From: Chloroflexi bacterium UBA4736
Lineage (GTDB): Bacteria; Chloroflexota; Dormibacteria; Dormibacterales; Dormibacteraceae
Assembly (NCBI GenBank): GCA_002404015.1
Contig: DHIW01000079.1
Location: 22,343-27,846, forward strand
DNA: 5,504 nt
Direction: 5' to 3'
A program made the translations under genes and the position numbers. The notes under the pieces are model-generated. The model did not search any database, was not told the origin of the DNA, and saw nothing but the letters and a program-made list of their open reading frames with translations. The first letter of the stretch is position 1, and each line of letters opens with the position of its first letter. This document shows positions 1-5,459 of the stretch, one piece after another.

Positions 1-566
1 GCGAAGTTGAACGCCTCGTGGGCGTCGCCCTCGGCGCCGGCACCCTCGCCGTAGCACGTCATCACGACCTTGTCGGTGCCGTCCATCTTGAGCGCGAACG
101 CCGCCCCCGCCGCGTGCACCATCTGGGTAGCCAGCGGCGAGCCGCCCGAGATGATGTTGAGGCGAGTGTCGGAGAAGTGCCCCGGCGTCTGCTTGCCGCC
201 CGAGGCGGGGTCGGCCGGCTTGGCGAGGACCGAGAGCATCAGGTCCAGCGGCGCCAGCCCCATCCGGAAGCAGAGGACGATGTCGCGGTAGTAGGGCGAG
301 ATCCAGTCGTACTTGGGCTTGAGCGGCCAGGCCACCCCGATCTGGGCGGCCTCGTGGCCCGCGCAGGAGATGATGAATGGCGCCCGCCCCTGGCGGTTCA
401 GGACCTGGCAGCGGTAGTCGATCTGGCGGCCCAGGAGCATGAAGCGGAACCACTCGCGCAGGGTCTTCTCGTCGATGTCGGTGTCGCGCCAGTCCACCGG
501 GTCCTGGAAATGCCAGTCGGCGACGAACTGCTTCTCCTCTTTCTTCTTGTCCTTGGTCTTTGCCAT
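1..566 (-). CDS. bkdA1: Branched-chain 2-oxoacid dehydrogenase E1 component, alpha subunit (3' end cut by window edge)
   Basis: Thiamine-diphosphate-dependent decarboxylating subunit of a cytoplasmic 2-oxoacid dehydrogenase complex; with E1 beta it decarboxylates the oxoacid and acylates the lipoyl group of E2. Seen: 188 codons reading leftwards from an ATG at 566-564, still open at base 1. The translation has AGHEAAQIG (69-77), SPYYRD (90-95), KQTPGHFSD (125-133), SPLATQ (143-148) and YGEGAGAEGDAHEAFNF (172-188), the start of the ThDP/Mg motif. Family knowledge: PDH-type E1 alpha normally has GDG, whereas human BCKDHA has GEG, and SPLATQ matches its potassium-binding segment; both favour branched-chain substrates over pyruvate. 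The second half of the ThDP motif and the phosphorylation-loop region lie outside the window, and the usual length is roughly 330-400 aa. The N-terminus is very lysine-rich (MAKTKDKKKEEK). The start is supported by a GAGAGGA ribosome-binding site and by position 12 bases after the E3 stop codon. Alternative: PDH E1 alpha or an acetoin dehydrogenase subunit; less likely. Confidence 0.88.
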   Translation of the reverse strand, partial: MAKTKDKKKEEKQFVADWHFQDPVDWRDTDIDEKTLREWFRFMLLGRQIDYRCQVLNRQGRAPFIISCAGHEAAQIGVAWPLKPKYDWISPYYRDIVLCFRMGLAPLDLMLSVLAKPADPASGGKQTPGHFSDTRLNIISGGSPLATQMVHAAGAAFALKMDGTDKVVMTCYGEGAGAEGDAHEAFNF

Positions 567-568
567 CG

Positions 569-575
569 TCCTCTC
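569..575 (-). promoter_or_regulatory. Ribosome binding site for E1 alpha
   Basis: The minus-strand sequence GAGAGGA lies 2 bases before the ATG at 566, with its AGAGG core about 3 bases from the start codon. It occupies most of the 12-base gap after the E3 stop. It is the clearest Shine-Dalgarno in the window, it fixes the E1 alpha start, and it fits an internal gene of a polycistronic mRNA, in contrast to the first gene of the same operon, which has none. Confidence 0.6.
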
Positions 576-578
576 GAC

Positions 579-1952
579 CTAAATATTGAGGGCCGCGCCG
601 TCCACAGCGAGCCCCGCCTCCCCGATCGCCTCGCTCAGCGTCGGGTGGGGGTGGATGTTGCGGCCGACCTCCCAGGCGTCGCCCTGGAAGAGCCGGGCCA
701 GCGCCGGCTCGGCGATCAGCTCCGTCGCCTGCACGCCGACCACGTGGGCGCCCAGCAGCTGCCCGGTCTTGGCGTCGGAGACCAGCTTCGCGAAGCCGCC
801 GGTTTCGCCGTGGATGATGGCGCGCGCGTTGGCCAGGAAGGGGAACTTGCCCGTCTTCACCTCGAGTCCGCGCTCGCGGGCCTGCGCTTCGGTCAGCCCG
901 ACCGACGCGATCTCCGGGGTCGAGTAGGTGCAGCGGGTGACGAGGTCCTGCTCCATTGGGTTGATGCGCTTGCCGGCGATGTCCTCAGCCGCGATGACGC
1001 CCTCGTGCGCGGCCGCGTGGGCGAGCAGGAAGCCGCCTACGACGTCGCCGATCGCCCACACACCCTTCGCGCTGGTCCGCAGCCACTCGTCCACCTTGAC
1101 GAAGCCGCGCTGGTCCACCTCGACCCCGGCCTTCTCGAGCCCGATCCCCTTGGAGTTCGGCCCGCGGCCGACCGCCACGAGCAGCTGGTCCGCCTTCACC
1201 TCGGCGTCCTCCAGCGCCACGGTGACGCCGTCCTTGGCCGACTTGGCGCCGGTGACCTTGGCGCCGACCCGGCACTCGATCCCGGACTTGGTGAAGGCCT
1301 GGAGCAGCACCTTGGACACCTCTTCGTCCTCAAGGGGTACCAGCCGGTCCAGGCCTTCCAACAGCGTCACCTTGACGCCGACCTGGTGGTAGAAGGTCGC
1401 GAACTCGACGCCCACCGCGCCCGCGCCGATAATGCAGATCGACTTGGGCAGGGCCTTGGCGGCCACAGCGTGGTCGGAGTTGATGATCCGCTTGCCGTCG
1501 AATTCGATGCCGGGCAGCGATTTCGGCGAGGAGCCGGTGGCCACGATCAGGGACCTGGCCTTGACCATCCGGTCACCGACCCGCACGGCCCCCGCCCCGG
1601 CCAGGGTGCCTGAGCCTTCGATGACCTCGATCTTGTTCTTGCGCATCAGCCCCTGGACGCCCTTGTAGAGCTGGGTGACCACGGCGTCCCGCCGGGTGGC
1701 GATGCGGAGGTAGTCGAGCTTCGCCCCCGGCGCCAGCACCCCGTACTCTTCACCGCGCTCGCGCACCTTGTGGAACAGGCCCGAGGACTCCAGAAGCGCC
1801 TTGGTCGGGATGCAGCCCACGTGGAGGCAGGTGCCGCCCATCTTGGCCTGCTCGATCACGACCGTCCGAAGGCCGAGCTGGGAGGCGCGGATGGCGGCGG
1901 TGTAGCCGCCTGTGCCACCGCCCAGCACGGCGACATCGAATTCGTCAGGCAC
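579..1952 (-). CDS. lpdA: Dihydrolipoamide dehydrogenase (E3 of 2-oxoacid dehydrogenase complex)
   Basis: FAD-dependent disulfide oxidoreductase that reoxidises dihydrolipoyl-E2 with NAD+. All expected motifs are present in the 457-aa product: FAD-binding GGGTGG (11-16), redox disulfide GGTCLHVGCIPTK with Cys42 and Cys47, the central ATG motif (138-140), NAD-binding GAGAVGVE (176-183), second FAD motif around AIGD (300-303), and the C-terminal dimer-interface motif HPHPTLSE (434-441) carrying the catalytic His436/Glu441 pair. Length is normal for the family (about 450-480 aa), so it is complete and likely active. The start codon is GTG (1952-1950); no Shine-Dalgarno precedes it, but a TACACT hexamer ends 8 bases upstream, suggesting a leaderless mRNA. 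It is the first gene of an operon with E1 alpha 12 bases downstream, so it is probably the dedicated E3 of the branched-chain complex, though E3 enzymes are often shared with PDH, OGDH and glycine cleavage. Confidence 0.96.
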   Translation of the reverse strand: MPDEFDVAVLGGGTGGYTAAIRASQLGLRTVVIEQAKMGGTCLHVGCIPTKALLESSGLFHKVRERGEEYGVLAPGAKLDYLRIATRRDAVVTQLYKGVQGLMRKNKIEVIEGSGTLAGAGAVRVGDRMVKARSLIVATGSSPKSLPGIEFDGKRIINSDHAVAAKALPKSICIIGAGAVGVEFATFYHQVGVKVTLLEGLDRLVPLEDEEVSKVLLQAFTKSGIECRVGAKVTGAKSAKDGVTVALEDAEVKADQLLVAVGRGPNSKGIGLEKAGVEVDQRGFVKVDEWLRTSAKGVWAIGDVVGGFLLAHAAAHEGVIAAEDIAGKRINPMEQDLVTRCTYSTPEIASVGLTEAQARERGLEVKTGKFPFLANARAIIHGETGGFAKLVSDAKTGQLLGAHVVGVQATELIAEPALARLFQGDAWEVGRNIHPHPTLSEAIGEAGLAVDGAALNI

Positions 1953-1960
1953 GATCGCTA

Positions 1961-1966
1961 AGTGTA
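1961..1966 (-). promoter_or_regulatory. Candidate -10 element for the lpdA-E1 alpha operon
   Basis: The minus strand reads TACACT, matching the TANNNT -10 pattern, with 8 bases (TAGCGATC) between it and the GTG start of lpdA. That spacing places the transcription start at or within a couple of bases of the start codon, which agrees with the absence of a Shine-Dalgarno. No good -35 hexamer is visible 16-18 bases further upstream (GGAAGG at the 17-base position). Assignment is inference from spacing and a short motif. Confidence 0.4.
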
Positions 1967-2013
1967 CGTGCGCCCCGATCCGGCCTTCCGCTGGCGTCCT
2001 TGCCGTCCGCGGT

Positions 2014-2022
2014 TGCTAGAGT
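2014..2022 (+). promoter_or_regulatory. Candidate extended -10 element for the glycosyltransferase pair
   Basis: The plus strand reads TGCTAGAGT, a TGn extension followed by a TANNNT hexamer (TAGAGT, 2017-2022). Nine bases separate it from an ATG at 2032, and 44 bases separate it from the likely GTG start of the first glycosyltransferase at 2067. No convincing -35 is seen at normal spacing; TTGCCG at 2000-2005 is only 11 bases away, too close to pair. An extended -10 can work without a -35. It is divergent from the lpdA -10 with about 47 bases between the two hexamers, so a shared regulator is possible, but I see no clear operator palindrome. Confidence 0.4.
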
Positions 2023-2031
2023 CCCGCCTTG

Positions 2032-2070
2032 ATGAAGTCGCGTGCCCGACTCGCCGGGGGGCTGCGGTGA
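2032..2070 (+). CDS. Possible 12-codon leader ORF upstream of the first glycosyltransferase
   Basis: An ATG at 2032-2034 opens a 12-residue frame, MKSRARLAGGLR, ending at TGA 2068-2070. The TGA overlaps the GTG start of the next gene as GTGA (2067-2070), a classic coupling geometry. The ATG is 9 bases downstream of an extended -10-like element, so it could be translated from a leaderless transcript. Against it: very short ORFs arise easily by chance, there is no Shine-Dalgarno, and no similarity can be assessed. An alternative reading is that it is the true N-terminus of the glycosyltransferase: one extra G in the G6 run (2056-2061) would fuse the two frames. Confidence 0.25.
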   Translation: MKSRARLAGGLR

Positions 2071-3215
2071 GGGCGGGGCTGCGCCGGCTGGGCCTGTTCG
2101 GAGTGGTCGTCGGCGCCGCCTGGTGGCTGGCACTGGGCGACACCCGGCTGTTCTTCTTCCGATTCCCGCAGGCGCCCAACCCCGCCGACTTCAGCCTCTA
2201 CTTCCTGGCCGCGCGGGTGGGCATCGAGCACGGCTGGAGCCACCTCTACGACATCGGCCTGCAGCGAGCCGAGTACTTCAAGATCCACGCCGCGCCGGAT
2301 CCCTACGGTTGGTTCACCTACTACATCACCCCGCCCCCCCTCGCCTGGCTGGTGGCGCCCCTGACCCTGCTGGGCTATCCGCTCGCCTACTACCTCTGGA
2401 CAGCTGTCAACTGCGCCGCCTACGGCGTGACGGGGTGGTTCGCGGCGCCCGGCGACCGGCTGGCGCGCGCCGCGCTGGTGCTGGCCGGGGCTACCACCTT
2501 TCCCTTCCTCATCGCCCTGCAGAACGGCCAGGTGACGATCCTGTTGACCGCCGGCGTGGTGGCGGCCTGGTTGGCGCTGCGGCGGGGTCGCGAGGGGCTG
2601 GCCGCGCTGGCCCTCCTGCCGCTGCTCGTAAAGCCCCAGGTCGCCTACCTGGTCCCTGTCGTCCTGCTGCTTCACGGCCGGCGCCGGACGATCGTGACCT
2701 GGGCCGGGCTGTGCGCGCTGCTCGGCCTTGCCGCGCTGGCCTCGCTGGGCGCCTCGGGCATCGCTGACTGGCGTTCGGCGCTGGGTGCTGAGACCGGTCA
2801 CCCCGAGAACCAGATCTGGACGCTCGGCTACCTGTTCGGGAGCAGCCCGATCGGACTGCTGGCCGAGGCGGCGGCGGCGCTGCTGGTCCTCGGTATCGCC
2901 TGGATCAGGCGGCGGGGATCGCTCGAGCTGTCCCTAGCCTCGGCCCTGATCGGCTCGCTGCTGGCTGCGCCCTATCACCAGTCCTCCGACGCGGTTGTGC
3001 TGCTGGCGGCCCTCTGGCTCTATCTACGCGCCTCGCCGCCCGCCTGGCACTGGGCCTGGCTCGGGTTCGGCTTCGTCGCGGCGTTCCTGGGTGCGCCCCT
3101 GGGACCCCGGCCGATCCTGGTCTTCGCGGCGGGCTGGCTGCTGCTCTGCGCCCACCTGGCCTGGCGCGACCTGCGGCCGGCCGCTGTCAGGGCGGACCCG
3201 GCGGTGGCGGCATGA
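2067..3215 (+). CDS. GT87 (DUF2029)-type polytopic membrane glycosyltransferase, copy 1
   Basis: Likely integral-membrane GT-C-fold glycosyltransferase, family GT87, whose characterised members (for example mycobacterial PimE) transfer mannose from polyprenyl-phosphate-mannose on the outer face of the membrane. Seen: 382 aa from the GTG start, roughly 10-11 hydrophobic segments (first at about 8-25, the last near 348-365), an early DFSLY motif with Asp41 in the first external loop, HLYDIGLQ (59-66), TPPPLAW (88-94), VKPQ (188-191), and APYHQSSD (301-308). Family knowledge: the Asp in the first loop is essential in PimE and the KPQ-like motif is typical of GT87. The GTG is preferred because a G6 run lies 5 bases upstream, and because it puts the key Asp at residue 41, exactly as in the neighbouring paralogue. 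The frame stays open upstream to 1962, but that part would cross both promoters and encodes an Arg/Pro-rich stretch. The stop overlaps the next start by ATGA. Acceptor and donor are unknown. Confidence 0.8.
   Translation: MRAGLRRLGLFGVVVGAAWWLALGDTRLFFFRFPQAPNPADFSLYFLAARVGIEHGWSHLYDIGLQRAEYFKIHAAPDPYGWFTYYITPPPLAWLVAPLTLLGYPLAYYLWTAVNCAAYGVTGWFAAPGDRLARAALVLAGATTFPFLIALQNGQVTILLTAGVVAAWLALRRGREGLAALALLPLLVKPQVAYLVPVVLLLHGRRRTIVTWAGLCALLGLAALASLGASGIADWRSALGAETGHPENQIWTLGYLFGSSPIGLLAEAAAALLVLGIAWIRRRGSLELSLASALIGSLLAAPYHQSSDAVVLLAALWLYLRASPPAWHWAWLGFGFVAAFLGAPLGPRPILVFAAGWLLLCAHLAWRDLRPAAVRADPAVAA
2344..2390 (+). repeat. 47-bp imperfect direct repeat, copy 1 (paralogue signature)
   Basis: This block matches 3477-3523 at 42 of 47 bases, offset 1133 bases, by direct comparison. 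It encodes the AWLVAPLTLL.YPLAY membrane segment of the first glycosyltransferase. The mismatches are one C/T, one C/G and one GGG/CCC triplet; the ends are identical. It is internal to coding sequence and reflects duplication or local gene conversion, not a mobile repeat. Confidence 0.75.
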
Positions 3216-4411
3216 GGAGCGGCGGGCTGGGCCGCGCCGCAGCGCGGGTCGGCGTCGCCGGCCTGTGGCTGTCGGCAGCCCTCTGCCTGGTCGCCTACGC
3301 CGCCCGCGTCCGCGGCCACTGGGCGCTGAACGACTTCCGCCTCTACCTGGCGGGGGCTCAGGTGGGGCTGCGGTACGGGTGGGACCGCATCTACGACCAT
3401 GGCCTCCAGCAGCAGATGGTGGCGCTGCTGCAGCCCCCGGCCCAGTGGTATGCGCTGCTGACGCCACCTCCGATCACCTGGCTGGTGGCGCCCTTGACGC
3501 TGCTCCCCTATCCGCTCGCCTACGCGCTCTGGTCGGCGCTGGTCGCCGCCTTGCTGGGCCTGGCGTTCTTCCTGGCGCGGCCCCGCGCCGGGGTCTTCCG
3601 AACGGCCTACCTGGCCTGGACGCTGGCCCTCTTCCCGGTCTGGTTCACGGTTTACGAGGGCCAGGCCAGCGGGCTGGCCGCCTTCTCGGTCGTGCTCTGC
3701 TGGTGGCTGCTGGACCGCCGCCGCGACCTGCTGGCCGGGCTGGCGCTGACCCCCATCCTGCTCAAGCCCCACCTGGCCCTGCTGCTGCCGCTGGTGCTGC
3801 TCGCCGCTCGGCGGTGGACGGCCTTCGGGGCCTGGGCCGCCGCCTCGGCGCTGGTGGCCGGCCTCTCCGTGCTGACGCTGGGCATCGGCGGTGCCCACGC
3901 CTACCTGGTCGAGCTGCTGGCGCCCCAGCCCTACTCCGACGTCTGGGCCACCCCCGCCGGCCAGATCGGCCGCCCGGCCGCCACGGCGGTCGGATTGGCC
4001 GCCGCCCTGGCCGTCCTGCTGGTCACCAACCGGGAGCGGAGGGGCGATCTTCGGGCCGCCTTCGCCCTGGCGATCCTGGCCTCCTTTGCGCTGGCGACCT
4101 ACTGGCATCCCCAGGACTACCTGATCTTCGGCATCGCCGCCGCACTCCAGCTCGGTTCGCCCGCCCGCCCACCGGCCCTGGCCCTGCTCGCCCTCGCCGG
4201 CGTGGCCGTCCTCTCCAGCCCGCTGAACCCCCAGTTCACCCAGTGGATGAGCTTCGGTCCGGCGCCCTGGCTCTGGTTTCTCCTCGCCCTGGCCTGGCTG
4301 GCCTGGAGCGCCGCCCTCGCCTGGCGGCCTCGAGATCCGGACGCTAGCCGGCTTCGGCCCGCTTCAGCTCCCGAGGCTGGGGTCCCAACCACTGCGAGGC
4401 CGGGCGGATGA
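3212..4411 (+). CDS. GT87 (DUF2029)-type polytopic membrane glycosyltransferase, copy 2
   Basis: Paralogue of the gene immediately upstream and probably a membrane GT-C glycosyltransferase using a polyprenyl-phosphate sugar. The 399-aa product begins with a hydrophobic helix (about 13-32), then has NDFRLY with Asp41, RIYDHGLQ (59-66), LTPPPITWLVAPLTLL (83-98), LLKPH (183-187) and ATYWHPQDY (295-303), with about 11-12 hydrophobic segments in all, the last at about 350-371. The motif order and spacing match copy 1 closely. The usual KPQ is KPH here. ATG at 3212-3214 overlaps the upstream TGA (ATGA), so translation is probably coupled; only a weak G-rich stretch precedes it. The final 22 residues (378-399, rich in Pro, Ala and Arg) are hydrophilic and are encoded by DNA that is antisense to the citrate synthase 3' end. 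Both copies probably act in one envelope-glycan pathway, possibly as successive transferases or a heteromer; this is inference. Confidence 0.8.
   Translation: MRSGGLGRAAARVGVAGLWLSAALCLVAYAARVRGHWALNDFRLYLAGAQVGLRYGWDRIYDHGLQQQMVALLQPPAQWYALLTPPPITWLVAPLTLLPYPLAYALWSALVAALLGLAFFLARPRAGVFRTAYLAWTLALFPVWFTVYEGQASGLAAFSVVLCWWLLDRRRDLLAGLALTPILLKPHLALLLPLVLLAARRWTAFGAWAAASALVAGLSVLTLGIGGAHAYLVELLAPQPYSDVWATPAGQIGRPAATAVGLAAALAVLLVTNRERRGDLRAAFALAILASFALATYWHPQDYLIFGIAAALQLGSPARPPALALLALAGVAVLSSPLNPQFTQWMSFGPAPWLWFLLALAWLAWSAALAWRPRDPDASRLRPASAPEAGVPTTARPGG
3477..3523 (+). repeat. 47-bp imperfect direct repeat, copy 2 (paralogue signature)
   Basis: Second member of the pair with 2344-2390, with 5 mismatches in 47 bases. 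It encodes the corresponding TWLVAPLTLLPYPLAY segment of the second glycosyltransferase. Outside this block the two genes resemble each other mainly at the protein level, so the block stands out as locally more conserved at the DNA level. Confidence 0.75.
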
Positions 4412-5459
4412 TGCGGCCGTCCTTCTCCATGTACTCCAGCACGTGCGCCGTCCACCCCGAGATGCGGGAGGCGGCGAACACGCAAGTGAAGAAATTCTTG
4501 GGAAACCCGGCAGCCTGCAGGATGCCCGCCGAGTAGTAGTCGACGTTGGTCGCGTTGGGCCGCTCCGGGTGCCGCTGCTTCAGGATCCGAAGGGCGTGCT
4601 CCTCGGTGACCGAGGCCAGCTCGTAGAACTTGGGATTGGCGCTGCGGGCCAGTTCGCGCAGGATCTTGGCGCGGGGGTCGTAGGTGCGGTAGACGCGATG
4701 GCCGAAGCCCATGAAGCGCTGGTGGTGGTCGATCGCGTCCGTCAGCCACTGCTCGGCGTTCTTGGGACTGCCGATCTCGTCCAGCATGTTCATGGCCGCG
4801 GTCGCCGCGCCGCCATGCGCCGGTCCCTTCAGGGCGCCGATGGCTGCCACCAGCGCCGAGCAGAGGTCGGTCCCGGTGGACGCGGTGACCCGGGCGCTGA
4901 AGGTCGAGGCGTTCAGACCGTGGTCGGCCAGCATGACCAGGTACGTCTGCAGGTAGTGGGTCCGGTCGTGGTCCGGCTCCTTGCCGTCCAGCATGTGCAG
5001 GAAGTTGGCCGCGTGCCCGAGGGCGTCGCGGGGCTCGATCGGCTCCTCGCCCCTCTGGAGCCGGTACGTTGCGGCCACGATGGTGGGCGTGACGGCGGTG
5101 TACGAGATGGCCTGGTCGAGCGTCGGCTTCGGACAGTCCGGCGCGGCGCCCTGGGCCGAGAGACCGGTGCGCAGCGCGTCCATCGGGTCGCAGTCGGCGG
5201 GCAGGGCCCGCAGCGCCGCCAGCGTCTGCGGCTTCAGCTTCCGGCCCGCCGCCATCCCGTCGTGCAGCTCGGCAAGCTGCTGCCGTCCGGGCAGCTGGCC
5301 GTGCCAGAGCAGGTAGGCGATCTCTTCGTAGGTTTTGTCCGCAACGTCCTGGATGAGATGGCCCCCACGGTAGATCAGCCTCCCGTTCTGGCCGTCGACC
5401 TCCGAGATCTCGGTCTGGGCCGCGACCACGCCTTCGAGGCCAGGACTGAACTCAGCCAT
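4344..5459 (-). CDS. gltA: Citrate synthase (possibly 2-methylcitrate synthase)
   Basis: Condenses acetyl-CoA with oxaloacetate to citrate, the entry step of the TCA cycle, in the cytoplasm. The 371-aa product carries the family signatures: RGGHLIQDVA (31-40), YLLWHGQLP (49-57), LADHGLNASTFSARV with His180 (177-191), KGPAHGGA with catalytic His215 (211-218), MGFGHRVYRTYDPRA with His254 (250-264), ATNVDYYSAG with catalytic Asp307 (303-312), and SRISGWTAHVLE with Arg332 (331-342). The short length matches the dimeric type found in Gram-positives, Chloroflexi and archaea, not the longer NADH-inhibited hexameric enzymes of many proteobacteria. Methylcitrate synthases share these motifs and cannot be excluded; propionyl-CoA from branched-chain degradation next door would make that meaningful. 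The start ATG (5459-5457) has no recognisable Shine-Dalgarno and no TANNNT at leaderless spacing in the 45 bases available. The 3' end overlaps the convergent glycosyltransferase by 68 bases. Confidence 0.94.
   Translation of the reverse strand: MAEFSPGLEGVVAAQTEISEVDGQNGRLIYRGGHLIQDVADKTYEEIAYLLWHGQLPGRQQLAELHDGMAAGRKLKPQTLAALRALPADCDPMDALRTGLSAQGAAPDCPKPTLDQAISYTAVTPTIVAATYRLQRGEEPIEPRDALGHAANFLHMLDGKEPDHDRTHYLQTYLVMLADHGLNASTFSARVTASTGTDLCSALVAAIGALKGPAHGGAATAAMNMLDEIGSPKNAEQWLTDAIDHHQRFMGFGHRVYRTYDPRAKILRELARSANPKFYELASVTEEHALRILKQRHPERPNATNVDYYSAGILQAAGFPKNFFTCVFAASRISGWTAHVLEYMEKDGRIIRPASQWLGPQPRELKRAEAG

Noticed and set aside
18..1613. A 531-codon plus-strand open frame opposite E1 alpha and lpdA.
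   Set aside because: It lies antisense to two genes with full catalytic motifs, crosses their intergenic gap, and its product is an Arg/Gly/Asp/Leu/Val-rich string without recognisable domains. Long antisense frames are expected in DNA this GC-rich.
2000..2022. TTGCCG (2000-2005) plus TAGAGT (2017-2022) as a standard -35/-10 promoter.
   Set aside because: The spacer is 11 bases, far from the 16-18 required; only the extended -10 is kept as a candidate.
1962..2066. Upstream extension of glycosyltransferase copy 1 to a GTG at 1962, adding 35 residues.
   Set aside because: The extension would start 10 bases from the lpdA start, cover both candidate promoters, and encode an Arg/Pro-rich stretch. 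The 2067 GTG aligns the key Asp with the paralogue and has a G-rich ribosome-binding site.
2016..2801. Minus-strand 261-codon frame opposite glycosyltransferase copy 1.
   Set aside because: It is Gln/Arg/Gly-rich with no domain pattern, fully antisense to a gene with clear membrane topology and GT87 motifs.
2995..4347. A 450-codon plus-strand frame and a 362-codon minus-strand frame (3020-4108) overlapping the glycosyltransferases.
   Set aside because: Both products are dominated by Arg, Pro, Gly and Ala (or Gln and Gly) with no domain signal, and they start and stop inside the real genes. They are frame shadows of GC-rich coding DNA.
4327..4377. Possible bidirectional terminator hairpins in the convergent overlap.
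   Set aside because: The stems are short (4-6 bp), the longer one has a 39-base loop, neither has a U-tract, and GC-rich sequence yields such pairings often.
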